A stretch of DNA of 64,000 nucleotides, from positions 5,187,001 through 5,251,000 of the forward strand of contig JAPYXD010000698.1 of NCBI GenBank assembly GCA_030998225.1, given 5' to 3'. Origin of the DNA: Diplolepis rosae (Eukaryota > Arthropoda > Insecta > Hymenoptera > Diplolepididae). A program made the translations under genes and the position numbers. This document shows, one piece after another, positions 56,801-62,103 of this stretch; position 1 is the stretch's first letter; every line of letters starts with the position of its first letter. The notes below the pieces were generated by a model that worked only from the letters and a program-made list of their open reading frames with translations, was not told where the DNA came from and ran no database searches.

Positions 56801-58273
56801 ATTGATCGAAGAGGACTTAAGTGCATTTCGTGGAATAACAAATGCAATCTACCTTTTTAGAAGGATTAGTGGAATAATTTTCAAATAATGGAATCTGTTA
56901 AACAATATTATAGAAGAAAATTGATTTCAAGCCTTAAAACGTTTTTCTATAAATATGAAATTTTTTTAACGCTCTTGGCAGTCGCGGAGTATAGCAACAA
57001 GTAAAATGATTAAATTGTAACCCAAGCGAAATCCTCTTACAATATTTTACAATCTCTTTTAAGATATTTTCTGCTCCAGCACCAAAAGTTCAGTAAGAAA
57101 GATACTTGAAAAGACTTTGCAACGAATTTTACTGGAACTGATTGCAGATATCCAGTTACGCACTATACTTCAATAAAATATTTTTAGACGATTTTTCTTT
57201 TTTCCGTAAATACCAGGAGAAGTTGCCCTAACAATGTATATTATATTTTTACAATAATGATATTATCTTAGCAAAAATATTTTTAACTTTTGAGTCTTTT
57301 GTTCCTATGGTTATGTTAAAAGGATCTATAATTGATTATTTTCATTTTTTCTGCATAATTCTTGATTAAAAAAATCCTTGATGATAATAATTAGAAACTA
57401 ATTCCTGATATATCTAGTTATCTTTCCTAATCGTACAACTTTTAAAAAATTTCTCAATAGCAATAAAATTATATTTAAGTAATTACTGATCAGGTAGATT
57501 AAAAATATAAAATTTCCCAACACTGAAACTTAGTAGTGTCTCTTAAATTCTGAAGGATTCGGGAATACCTTAACAGAATTCCACATTGATTTTGAAATAC
57601 AATTCAGCTCTCAAATTTCCAATTAAAAACAAATTATAATTGGTTCAAAAAAATGATTTAAAAAATTTACCTGAATAGAGAGTTAAAATGAATTAGTATC
57701 AGATTAAATTCAGTTTAAATCAGATTTTCCATTAGAAATAAAAAAATTCTAAATGAAAAATTTCAATAACTTGAATAGCGATACAATAAATAATTTTTCA
57801 CATACAAAATGCAAAATACAAATTTAACGGATAATCACACCAAAAATGGAATATTTGGAATACAGTTAGGAACTTCTAACAAACAAACACAGCAAAGGTA
57901 ATGGCAGCTTGGGACATAACTAGGAAACACGTGGAGGAGGCCATTTATAAAATAATGCTGACAAATGACACAGTAATAAACAAGGAATCGTAATAAATGG
58001 TGTGGCGTGTGTGGTATAAAACAGCAGCAGCCGCCGAGCGATAATTATTCGATTCGACGATGAGGGAAGCTTCAAATATACGACAAAAACATTATACGAA
58101 TAATACACGTGTATATACGTCATTTGACAATGCGTTCAGAGCTGGAAGCACAGCGAGCTGACAAACCTGTAATGGCGATCTTCGCGGACCATTTGCTGGT
58201 TCCATCCAGAACTGATTGCTTCACTGAAGTCATGTGGCCAATATGGGACTTCTCATCAACCCCAAACACCGAC
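26798..58273 (-). CDS. unc-13: unc-13 (Munc13 family), 3' part of the gene, spliced
   Basis: UNC-13/Munc13 primes synaptic vesicles at presynaptic active zones: the MUN domain opens syntaxin and helps assemble SNARE complexes, while C2B binds Ca2+ and phosphoinositides. Exons on the minus strand, 5' to 3': 46078-46184 (or its twin 58167-58273), 34372-34513, 33697-34143, 33377-33527, 31177-31911, 30858-31079, 30300-30752, 30093-30224, 29780-30005, 29287-29436 (possible cassette), 27889-27987, 27535-27697, 26798-27095. All junctions are GT/AG and the phases add up to 1109 codons with the stop. Protein order is linker, C2B, MUN, C2C, as in Munc13 proteins. The C1 domain and N-terminus are not seen and probably lie past the right edge. 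The family assignment rests on long stretches of recognisable MUN and C2 sequence. Exon edges come from reading frame and splice consensus, without transcript support. Confidence 0.96.
27535..27697 (-). CDS. unc-13: unc-13 exon: C2C centre
   Basis: The exon encodes [20 protein letters not shown] and then [20 protein letters not shown] and [10 protein letters not shown]. The loop where Ca2+-binding C2 domains carry paired Asp residues has only one here, as expected for the Ca2+-independent C2C domain. It enters with TG of a Val codon and leaves with TT of a Phe codon (donor GTAAGT). Confidence 0.96.
27889..27987 (-). CDS. unc-13: unc-13 exon: entry into C2C
   Basis: This 99-base exon is phase 1 at both sides, with acceptor TTGTTTCAG and donor GTAAAC. 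It encodes [20 protein letters not shown] followed by [12 protein letters not shown], the conserved start of the C-terminal C2 domain of UNC-13. Confidence 0.95.
27988..29286 (-). other. unc-13 intron before C2C
   Basis: An AT-rich intron holding the CAG-type microsatellite; no other exon seen. Confidence 0.7.
28629..28664. repeat. CAG/CAA-type microsatellite in an unc-13 intron
   Basis: AGCAGCAATAGCAGCAGCAA followed by more AGCAGC units, in the intron before the C2C exon. Confidence 0.85.
29287..29436 (-). CDS. unc-13: unc-13 candidate cassette exon between MUN and C2C
   Basis: A 150-base segment lies between a TTGTTAG acceptor and a GTACCA donor, with phase 1 at both sides. It adds exactly 50 codons without disturbing the frame. 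The peptide is hydrophilic and probably disordered: it contains [18 protein letters not shown] and [15 protein letters not shown], with two RxxS-type basic sites. The local base composition is clearly richer in GC than the surrounding intron, which supports coding function. Skipping it joins MUN directly to C2C ([11 protein letters not shown]), also in frame. I infer optional use; it could equally be constitutive. Confidence 0.8.
29780..30005 (-). CDS. unc-13: unc-13 exon: C-terminal end of MUN
   Basis: It encodes [20 protein letters not shown], then [20 protein letters not shown] and [18 protein letters not shown], the very conserved end of MUN. It enters in phase 0 (acceptor TTTGCAG) and leaves with a single G (donor GTAAGC). 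That G can be completed by either the 150-base cassette exon (to Val) or the exon at 27889-27987 (to Asp), both keeping the frame. Confidence 0.96.
30006..30092 (-). other. stop-free 87-base unc-13 intron
   Basis: The intron runs from GTTAGT to TTTGCAG, is a multiple of three in length and has no stop in the coding frame. If retained it would add 29 mostly hydrophobic residues ([20 protein letters not shown] and so on) inside MUN. Conserved flanking sequence shows that normal splicing removes it. Confidence 0.85.
30093..30224 (-). CDS. unc-13: unc-13 exon: MUN, part 4
   Basis: This exon has 44 codons, [20 protein letters not shown] to KGALSGVM, in phase 0 at both ends. It lies between a 75-base and an 87-base intron, both stop-free in this frame. 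Vertebrate Munc13 proteins as I recall them are shorter at this place, so it may be a lineage-specific stretch of MUN; its charged, Asn-rich character differs from the surrounding helical core. Confidence 0.92.
30225..30299 (-). other. stop-free 75-base unc-13 intron
   Basis: The intron runs from GTAAGT to TTTCAACAG and is 25 codons long without a stop in frame. Together with the neighbouring 87-base intron it makes three exons look like one open frame of 327 codons. Confidence 0.85.
30300..30752 (-). CDS. unc-13: unc-13 exon: MUN core, part 3
   Basis: This 151-codon exon starts [20 protein letters not shown] and includes [19 protein letters not shown] and [10 protein letters not shown], all typical of the second half of MUN. 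It is phase 0 at both ends, with acceptor TTTTTTTATAG and donor GTAAGT. The intron that follows is only 75 bases, a multiple of three, and has no in-frame stop, so a plain open-reading-frame search merges this exon with the next two. Confidence 0.96.
30858..31079 (-). CDS. unc-13: unc-13 exon: MUN core, part 2
   Basis: This 222-base exon, phase 0 at both ends, encodes [20 protein letters not shown] through a segment ending HLKDERI. It matches the middle of MUN after the KKDG junction. The acceptor is TTTTCACTGCAG and the donor GTAAGTATT. Both neighbouring introns are short (97 and 105 bases). Confidence 0.96.
31177..31911 (-). CDS. unc-13: unc-13 exon: MUN core, part 1
   Basis: This is the largest coding exon here, 245 codons in phase 0 at both ends. 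It begins [20 protein letters not shown] and carries the MUN core, including [28 protein letters not shown] and [18 protein letters not shown]. The NLHF motif has the Asn and Phe three residues apart, which I take to be the pair known from Munc13-1 to be needed for opening syntaxin. The acceptor is AAATTTTCAG and the donor GTAAGC. The frame stays open a short way into the upstream intron, which can mislead gene finders into adding an extra N-terminal Met. Confidence 0.97.
31912..33060 (-). other. unc-13 intron within MUN
   Basis: AT-rich; no exon or clear transposon seen. It would also be the place where a short isoform's transcript ends. Confidence 0.6.
33167..33307 (-). CDS. unc-13: candidate alternative last exon of unc-13
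   Basis: Just downstream of the NFG exon there is a 141-base open frame in the same phase (0). It is preceded by CTCTGAG, which could serve as an acceptor after a 69-base intron. It encodes 46 residues, [20 protein letters not shown] and a Leu-rich remainder, then TAA, and an AATAAA lies about 100 bases further on (minus strand, 33061-33066). The peptide looks coding, with a plausible helix and few rare codons. Sequence just before the acceptor (CKVRASE) is also open, so the true edge may differ; a TAG at 33341-33343 stops simple read-through. If used, it would end UNC-13 after C2B and the first MUN segment. The exon's use is inferred. Confidence 0.35.
   Translation of the reverse strand, partial: KCFYNFLNAMAIRYSNPGQFKLVAQHLEPLLNILKSNSVLSIPSEG
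33377..33527 (-). CDS. unc-13: unc-13 exon: N-terminal edge of MUN
   Basis: This exon encodes [19 protein letters not shown] and continues to [11 protein letters not shown], sequence that is nearly invariant in UNC-13 proteins. It starts with one base that completes the Thr codon left open by the previous exon and ends in phase 0 at a GTGAGT donor. Joining to 31177-31911 gives the conserved [13 protein letters not shown] junction. The same donor could also splice to a nearby alternative exon ending at 33167. Confidence 0.95.
33697..34143 (-). CDS. unc-13: unc-13 exon: second half of C2B and C2B-MUN linker
   Basis: This 447-base exon completes C2B and continues into the linker towards MUN. 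The motif VWDEDND supplies three more Asp ligands, so all five positions expected for Ca2+ binding in C2B are present. It is followed by ESDDFLGQT, the usual end of the C2 fold, and a long conserved stretch including [11 protein letters not shown] and [18 protein letters not shown]. It enters with a single base (C, finishing a Phe codon) and leaves with AC, which the next exon completes to Thr. Confidence 0.96.
34372..34513 (-). CDS. unc-13: unc-13 exon: first half of C2B
   Basis: This exon encodes the start of the C2B domain, beginning [20 protein letters not shown]. The two Asp residues of [10 protein letters not shown] are the first pair of Ca2+ ligands expected in a Ca2+-binding C2 domain. 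The basic KVKKRTKT segment that follows is typical of the lipid-facing concave surface. It enters with two bases of a Val codon and leaves with two bases of a Phe codon (donor GTAAGT). The upstream intron stays open in this frame for about 50 bases, so the true exon edge at 34513 was set by the TTTTATAG acceptor. Confidence 0.95.
34514..35288 (-). other. unc-13 large intron, proximal part
   Basis: AT-rich; nothing recognised before the hAT MITE. Confidence 0.6.
35297..35537. mobile_element. hAT MITE with 8-bp duplication
   Basis: 241 bp. Ends are CAGTGGCGTAGTTAC and the inverse GGTACGCCACTG, a known hAT-type terminus. It is flanked by perfect ATGCAACT repeats at 35289-35296 and 35538-35545. 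The intact duplication indicates a fairly recent insertion in the unc-13 intron. Confidence 0.93.
35546..37688 (-). other. unc-13 large intron
   Basis: Apart from the TTTCCCGC cluster no element was delimited. Positions 35830-36430 are less AT-rich and may hold regulatory sequence. Confidence 0.5.
36660..36792. promoter_or_regulatory. cluster of TTTCCCGC/GCGGGAAA words
   Basis: TTTCCCGCAC, AGTGCGGAAAGG, TTTTCCCGCACTAGAGTGCG then GGAAAATAA, and TTTCCGCACG lie within about 130 bases. TTTCCCGC is the E2F consensus, but the spacing and CACTAG cores are equally consistent with a decayed inverted-repeat element. Function unproven. Confidence 0.3.
37689..38404. mobile_element. fold-back element with internal tandem repeat
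   Basis: Ends are TGTTCGCTTTACTGAG and the inverse TCGGTAAAGCGAACA; arms of about 200 bases include CAGTTTTTTCCAAG. The loop holds three copies of a unit of about 120 bases with TTTGGTCCAAATTTGGTC and a palindrome CAAGAGTTCGAACTCTTG. Part of one arm recurs near 6690-6870. Confidence 0.8.
38494..38815. mobile_element. MITE, CTCTCTAAAT family, extended at the right
   Basis: A full copy ends at TTTAGAGAGC near 38768 and is followed by a second terminal piece ending ATTTAGAGAGTA, so it is a compound or partly duplicated copy. Confidence 0.75.
39630..40018. mobile_element. degraded CTCTCTAAAT-family MITE
   Basis: Scattered AATCAGTGAAA words and a right end GGTTTAGAGAGTA are present, but the left end is lost and about 150 bp of unrelated AT-rich sequence interrupts it. 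Confidence 0.5.
41026..41160 (-). pseudogene. short acidic open frame inside a fold-back element
   Basis: The frame is open for 44 codons between stops and has no ATG. It ends with [25 protein letters not shown] and TAA. It occupies the unpaired centre of the giant inverted-repeat element 40406-43829, where a transposase gene would sit. The acidic, Ser-rich end looks coding, but the piece is far too short for a transposase and could be a captured exon or a relic. No function is assigned. Confidence 0.3.
41576..41849. mobile_element. MITE, CTCTCTAAAT family, with readable empty site
   Basis: It sits in the right arm of a giant fold-back element. The left arm (near 40660) keeps the uninterrupted sequence, reading TTGCTATATGTAAAG on the complementary strand. 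Here the same place reads TTGCTA-TA-[element]-TA-TGTC, a clean TA target duplication. It dates the insertion as younger than the host element. Confidence 0.88.
41930..42292. mobile_element. TGCCGTTC MITE with TA duplication
   Basis: 363 bp with ends CACTGCCGTTCAAA and TTTGAACGGCAA. The empty site is visible in the other arm of the host fold-back element (TTTACAAACTACAAGCATT on the complementary strand), which gives a TA duplication and a Tc1/mariner-like signature. A right-end fragment of the same family is at 61994-62085. Confidence 0.85.
42419..43783 (+). mobile_element. 1.3-kb GCGCGAAGCGCG repeat, full copy
   Basis: The GC-rich terminal part (42425-42545) has CCCGCTTCGCGGG, GCGCGCCTAGGGCGCGC and CGCGCTTCGCGC palindromes. 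It is followed by about 1 kb of AT-rich sequence and an end with GACAGACAGACAG and GATGAGAATGTAAAA. It is inserted in the right arm of the fold-back element 40406-43829. No open frame of useful length; family unclassified. Confidence 0.85.
43830..44613 (-). other. unc-13 large intron, no exon seen
   Basis: A patch at 44040-44180 is GC-richer (GCAGACGGCGGGGGTGGCGC) but no splice-supported coding frame was found. Confidence 0.5.
44614..45530. mobile_element. fold-back element with CCCCATCGTGTGCCTGT repeats
   Basis: Outer ends are AAGGATGCACATCCGAAAAG and the inverse CTTTTCGGAAATGTATCCTT. Inside, ACTCCCCATCGTGTGCCTGT units occur several times in alternating orientation together with TGGTTTTAGGGCAAAAAT sequence, so it contains smaller hairpins. 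Confidence 0.8.
45531..46077 (-). other. unc-13 large intron next to exon A
   Basis: AT-rich; nothing recognised. Confidence 0.6.
46078..46184 (-). CDS. unc-13: unc-13 linker exon, proximal twin (exon A)
   Basis: This 107-base exon has a strong acceptor (CTTCTTTTCAG) and a GTGACC donor. Phases are 2 in and 1 out, identical to the exon at 58167-58273. It encodes a segment containing [13 protein letters not shown] and ending [12 protein letters not shown], the stretch that directly precedes C2B in UNC-13 proteins. Splicing to 34372-34513 restores a Val codon and an unbroken frame. The introns on its two sides are about 12.0 and 11.6 kb, very large next to the 66-1800 base introns further downstream. 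Use of both twins, or of neither, breaks the frame, so the two should be alternatives. Confidence 0.9.
46185..46930 (-). other. intron between the twin exons, near exon A
   Basis: Unique AT-rich sequence. No docking-site or selector-type repeat of the kind known from some mutually exclusive exon clusters was obvious by eye. Confidence 0.5.
46931..47018 (+). repeat. tRNA-derived SINE, copy 2
   Basis: The same unit as at 2071-2180 on the opposite strand: CGACCGGCAATCGAAAGACC, then the T-arm CTGGG-CTCGAAT-CCCAG, then the shared T-rich tail ending CAAATTCTTTAAA. The 5' part is cut off directly before CGACCGG. It lies in the 12-kb unc-13 intron. Confidence 0.65.
47169..47611. mobile_element. hairpin element built from TCCGA words
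   Basis: The arms (for example TCCGATATCTGTATCCGAAC and TTCGGAATGATCCGCATTGG...CGGATACAGATATCGGA) pair around 47390. Nearly the whole sequence is TCCGAT/ATCGGA words at 9-20 base spacing, unlike anything else here. No coding frame; family unknown. Confidence 0.85.
47612..48408 (-). other. intron between the twin exons
   Basis: Positions 48045-48200 are less AT-rich, with GTCGTCGGACTGGTGGTCTG and CACCGCCAAGCCTCGAGTTG; no coding frame supported. Confidence 0.5.
48790..49405. mobile_element. CCCCATCGTGTGCCTGT repeat cluster
   Basis: The same family as at 44614-45530. A short tandem run of four units of about 65 bases, each with CTCCCCATCGTGT or a variant and ATTTAATAGGGGA, lies at 49008-49215. 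It sits in the centre of fold-back element 2. Confidence 0.8.
49412..50615 (+). mobile_element. 1.3-kb GCGCGAAGCGCG repeat, truncated copy
   Basis: Same orientation as the copy at 42419, but without the first 200 bases of GC-rich palindromes. One CGCGCTTCGCGCTCG-like word remains near 49540. It ends GATGAGAATGTAAAA. Confidence 0.85.
50681..51998 (-). mobile_element. 1.3-kb GCGCGAAGCGCG repeat, full inverted copy
   Basis: It lies 65 bases from the copy at 49412-50615 and inverted to it, making a near-palindrome of about 2.4 kb. It is inserted in the right arm of the fold-back element 48409-52284; the intact left arm suggests a TTTTTA duplication at the insertion. It contains an expanded TCTG microsatellite. 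Confidence 0.88.
50806..50904. repeat. (TCTG)n microsatellite
   Basis: About 24 tetranucleotide units with a few CCTG and TTTG variants. The sister copies have only three units at the same place, so the expansion happened after this copy inserted. Confidence 0.95.
52285..52939 (-). other. intron between the twin exons
   Basis: AT-rich and CT-rich on the plus strand; nothing recognised. Confidence 0.5.
52940..53162. mobile_element. MITE, CTCTCTAAAT family
   Basis: Ends are CACTCTCTAAAT and ATTTAGAGAGC. It lies in the 12-kb unc-13 intron. Confidence 0.8.
53163..54037 (-). other. intron between the twin exons
   Basis: AT-rich; a 97-codon minus frame at 53469-53762 has no family features. Confidence 0.5.
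54038..54313. mobile_element. MITE, CTCTCTAAAT family
   Basis: Ends are TACTCTGTAAAT and ATTTAGAGAGTA, in the opposite orientation to the copy at 52940. Confidence 0.8.
54314..55554 (-). other. intron between the twin exons
   Basis: A 104-codon minus frame at 55121-55435 is of more normal composition than most but lacks splice sites or a recognisable family. Confidence 0.45.
55555..56775. repeat. GC-rich higher-order tandem repeat
   Basis: Three long units start at the GGCTTGGAACCGCGCCAG words near 55558, 55939 and 56410. Each is built from short TACTGGC, GGCGCGGTACTGG and CGGCATAAGCACGGC words in both directions. The block is far richer in GC than its AT-rich surroundings and ends sharply on both sides. 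Long open frames across it (to 241 codons) are a by-product of the GC-rich repeats. Confidence 0.85.
56776..58166 (-). other. intron flanking exon B
   Basis: AT-rich; positions 57890-58110 are less so. Nothing recognised. Confidence 0.5.
58167..58273 (-). CDS. unc-13: unc-13 linker exon, distal twin (exon B)
   Basis: This 107-base exon lies between a TTTAG acceptor and a GTTTGT donor. It enters in phase 2 and leaves in phase 1, so its final G plus the TG of exon 34372-34513 makes the Val that opens C2B. It encodes 35 whole codons ending in [12 protein letters not shown], the conserved segment just before C2B. Its translation aligns without gaps to exon 46078-46184, with 19 of 35 residues identical. 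A weaker internal acceptor at 58223/58224 would give a 57-base exon, but full-length homology to the twin favours the long form. The polypyrimidine tract is poor. It reads SAK where the twin reads SCK. Confidence 0.8.
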
Positions 58274-58766
58274 CTAAACTCCGACGAGATTTACATCAAG
58301 TCTACCAAACTTTTTGTTCCGATTTATCCAAACATTTTACCTCCAGATTACAGTTATTTCAGATTTTTTGTTTTTCATCATGTTTTTGGTACACGGGGTC
58401 GAAGCTTTCATGAACATTTTTCGTTCAATTTCTTCCTAAGGCTTTTAAATTTTATAAGTTTTTTTATTTTAACAGAAATTTTAATTTAGGGAGCAGAGAG
58501 GTTTCCAGCAATGCTGGTTATCAACAGTACAAGAAGAAAAAAAATTAGGTTTTTAAAATTTGAGAGAAATATTAAAACGGGATGGAAATTATTTCTGAGA
58601 TACAGTGCTGTGCAAAAGTCGCCGGGCATTTGTTTTTAACGATTCACATAAAAGCTTCAGATTTATAAAATACCTAAAAATGAATTTTTTCCTTAGAGTA
58701 ACATGGAAGGTAACAAAATTCTGCATTTAATGACCCCAAAACGAAGTGTTTTAGTCAATTATTAAA

Positions 58767-59425
58767 GTAGTTCATCCACGAAAATTAGACCTCGGGTAAA
58801 AATAGGTAATTTTGCTTTCGAGAATAGCAATATTATTATTCAAAGGCTAATTTGAAAGAGTAATAGGTATTTTCCATAAAATAAGTGTGAAATGCAGAAA
58901 AATAATGTATTTAAATTTTATTTTTGCCGAACTTTTTTCCATATCGCTTCCTACAAAATTTTACAAAATGATGCGATTCTAATAAATAACGAATCATTTT
59001 TTTCAGGAAAAAGAATCTTTACAACATTGCCGTTCCCAATTTTTGGAAACAAATTCTTTAATGGCTGAAACTATTAAAAATAAATCCAAAACAAAATTCT
59101 TATAAACAAATTGCTAAATTTGGTAATAAATTATTCATTTTAGAAAATTGGAAACGGTTGTTGTAGAAAATTTTTTTCCTGAAAAAATAATCCGTGATTT
59201 ATTAGAATCACATCATTTTTTTAAATTTGGTATGAAGCGATAAGAAAAAAAATTTGGGTAAAAATAAAATTTGTTAAATGCATTATTTTATTATGTTTCA
59301 AATTTTTTTCTTGGAAAATAATCTTTTCTCTTTCAAATTATAATTTCAATAATAATATTGCTGTTCTTGAAAGCAAAATTATCTATTTTTGCCTGAAATG
59401 TAATTTTCGTGGATTAACTACCTTA
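58767..59425. mobile_element. TTAA-flanked hairpin element, copy 1
   Basis: Arms of about 300 bases run from GTAGTTCATCCACGAAAATT to the inverse AATTTTCGTGGATTAACTAC, next to TTAA at both sides. Related copies are at 61335-61993 and 62322-62986. Confidence 0.8.
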
Positions 59426-59460
59426 ATGGCCCAAAAATGAAGTGTTTTTGTACATTATTA

Positions 59461-59817
59461 AAAGCATCTGATACTTAGGAAATTATATAGCAAATTTTAT
59501 TGATTTTACGTTTCTACACATGTTTGTGTCCAAAGTGCATAAAACTTCGTTTCCAAAATTTCGGGAATGTTAGAGAAGATGAAAACGGTCTTAGACTACT
59601 TTTGGCTTCGAAATTGAAAAAAGTTCAATTTTAGCAAAATACATCGGAAAAATTGGTTTCATCATCAAAACCAAAAGTTGTCCTATCTACGCCCGTTTAT
59701 ATCTTCTCTGCCATTTCTCAAATTTTCAAAACAAAATTTTATGTACTTTGGACATATAAAGATGTAGAAACCTAAAATTAATAAAATTTGCTAAGTTCCT
59801 AAGTATCACATGCCCTT
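59461..59817. mobile_element. AGGGCAT-type MITE, complete copy
   Basis: 357 bp with inverted ends of about 70 bases (GATACTTAGGAA at the left and TTCCTAAGTATCACATGCCC at the right). It is nested in the fold-back element 58603-60522 and serves as the reference for the broken copy at 6961. Confidence 0.8.
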
Positions 59818-60039
59818 AAACTATGATGTTAATGAATTTAAATTTTTTATACCTTGATAAAGGTCCTAAGGAGGTGCCGAAACGTCGGTTTATTTCATTT
59901 TGATTATCTGAATAAACGAACATTGGAACGTATGACCGAAAAAATGTTTTTCACCATTTGGAGATTTTTCCACTAAACAAGAAAAACGTTCAAAGAGAGG
60001 AATTATTTTTTGAGATTTATTTACCTCAAAATTATAAAA

Positions 60040-60367
60040 TTTTTTAAAAAATCAATTTTTAATGGTTTCAGCCATTAAAGAATTTATTCCGAAAATTGGG
60101 AACGGTAAAGTTGTGAAGATTCTTTTTCCTGAAAAAATGATTCGTGATTTATTAGAGTCGCATCACTTTGTAAAATTTGGTATGAAGCAATAAGGAAAAA
60201 AATTCAGCAAAAAAAGAAATTTAAATACATTATTTTTCTGCATTTCAAAACTCCTTTTACGGAAAATAATTATTACTCTTTCAAATTAGCCCTTGAATAA
60301 TAATATTGCTATTCTTGAAAGCAAAATTACCTATTTTTACCTGAAGTCTAATTTTCGTGGATGAACT
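60040..60367. mobile_element. TTAA-flanked hairpin element, half copy
   Basis: It matches one arm of the 58767 element, ending TCTAATTTTCGTGGATGAAC and TACTTTAA. It acts as the right outer arm of fold-back element 3. Confidence 0.7.
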
Positions 60368-60524
60368 ACTTTAATAATTGATTAAAACACTTCGTTTTGG
60401 GGTCATTAAATGCAGAATTTTGTTACCTTCCATGTTACTCTAAGGAAAAAATTCATTTTTAGGTATTTTATAAATTAGAAGCTTTTGTATGAATGGTTAA
60501 AAGCAAGTGTCCGACAGCAGTGTA

Positions 60525-61334
60525 GATCCTCTAAAATCTTATAACATTTCCAAAATCTCAGATAATATTCTTGAAGTTATTGAAATAACAATAAAAAATA
60601 AATTATTTTGAGATTATATCGACTCCAAAATAATAATTTCGTCCTAAAAAAATGGACGAGCTTAAATGTGAAACGAGAAACATTGATGACAGTTATAGGC
60701 CATACTGTTTTACACAGTTTCTGTCTAGTTATTTGAATTTTAACTTGTACATACATATATTGCAGTAAGTTCGTCGAAAACTGTTCACGGGGTAAGCGCA
60801 TAACCTTTCGTAATTAACGTCAGTTGGTCGATCAACCTGTTAACGACGTCGTCAATTAGTTGATGGCACGGTACCAAATTTCTCTACCCACGATTTCTGC
60901 CTCGACCCCGTGACCTCAAACAAAGTATCTTCATGTTGAGGAAAGAGAAGCTCGTATTGAATTTCGAGGATCCAAAGATACCGATTATAAATATCATTAA
61001 TTTTTCATTATATCAATAATGCAACTGATATCAGGCCCAGAGCTTCTATTAACTTCTACACTTCACAGCATATTTTTGAAAATTTCTATATTAAATTAAA
61101 AACTTGTATCAATGAACATATCAATGAATTTCAGTAAATTCTCCTTTAATTGCACATTTCTTTTGTCTTATTCAATTATAAAAAGTCCCCTTGAAACTTT
61201 TCCTATTGTGGATGGTTCTGTTAACATCTCTGAAGTTCAAAGTAAAAGAATAATATAATAAATTATTGTTTTAAGAGTTGTTTAAAATTCAAGAATACTT
61301 TGAAATCATGACTTTTTTCGCAATATCTTCATTT
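60525..61334. other. no gene seen
   Basis: Positions 60780-60930 are less AT-rich. No exon for the C1 domain of unc-13 was found here. Confidence 0.5.
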
Positions 61335-61993
61335 AGGTAATTCATCCACAAAAATTAGACCTTCGGCTAAAATAGATAATTTTTCTTTCAAGAATAGCAA
61401 TATTATTATTGAGGGGCTAATTTTAAAGATAAAACATTATTTTCCAAGTAAAAAATTTGAAACATAAAAAATAATGCACTTGACAAATTTTATTTTTACC
61501 CGAATTTTTTTCTTATCGCTTCATAGCAAATTTTAAAAAATGATGTGATTCTAATAAATTACATATCATTTATTCAGGAAATAGATTCTCTACAACTTAA
61601 CCGTTTCCAATTTTCTAAAATGAATAATTTATTACCAAATTCAGCAATTTTTTAATAAGAATTTTGTTTTGGAAAATTGATTTTTAATGGTCTCAGCTAT
61701 TAAAGAATTTATTTCCAAACATCGGGAACGGTAAAGTTGTGAGGATTTTATTTCCTGAAAAAATGTCTCTTGATTTATTAGAATTGCACCATTTTGTAAA
61801 ATTTGGTAAGAAGTGATAAGTAAAAAAGTTCGGCAAAAGTAAAATTTGTTAAATACATTATTTTTCTGCATTTCAAATTTTTTTCATGGGAAATAATCTT
61901 TTCTCTTTAAAATTGGCTCTTCAATAATAATATTGCTATTCTTGAAAGAAAAATTATTATTATTATTATTATTTTCGTGGATGAACTACCTTA
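61335..61993. mobile_element. TTAA-flanked hairpin element, copy 2
   Basis: The left end is AGGTAATTCATCCACAAAAA and the right end TTTTCGTGGATGAACTACC before TTAA. An (ATT)n run (61952-61973) has grown in its right arm where the other copies read AAATTATCTATTTTTGCC. Confidence 0.8.
61952..61973. repeat. (ATT)n microsatellite
   Basis: About seven ATT units within the right arm of the hairpin element at 61335-61993. Confidence 0.9.
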
Positions 61994-62085
61994 AATGCAG
62001 AATGTCTTCAAGATTCTAATGATATAAACAACTTATTTTCGTCAAAAATGTCGGTTAACGGTTCTTTTACTTTAGACGGTAGATC
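61994..62085. mobile_element. TGCCGTTC MITE, right-end fragment
   Basis: AATGCAGAATGTCTTCAAGA through GGTTCTTTTACTTTAGACGG matches 42205-42292. The left part is replaced by the hairpin element ending at 61993. Confidence 0.65.
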
Positions 62086-62103
62086 TAGCAACTTATAAAC
62101 GAT

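Larger units (their letters stand above)
58603..60522. mobile_element. giant fold-back element 3 (CAGTGCTGTG) with TA flanks
   Basis: The ends are CAGTGCTGTGCAAAAGTC and the inverse GTGTCCGACAGCAGTG, with TA directly outside both. The outer arms pair over about 480 bases (TTACCTTCCATGTTACTCTA at the right). The inside holds a TTAA-flanked hairpin (58767-59425), an AGGGCAT MITE and a half-copy of the hairpin (60040-60367). The termini resemble Tc1/mariner-like ends. Confidence 0.8.

Noticed and set aside
56122..56847. A 241-codon minus-strand open frame
   Set aside because: It lies wholly in the GC-rich TACTGGC repeat block; the peptide repeats with the DNA and frames are open on both strands, so it reflects composition.
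58167..58223. A 57-base version of exon B using the acceptor at 58224
   Set aside because: It would enter in phase 1, unlike exon A, and would drop residues that align with exon A; the 107-base version fits better.
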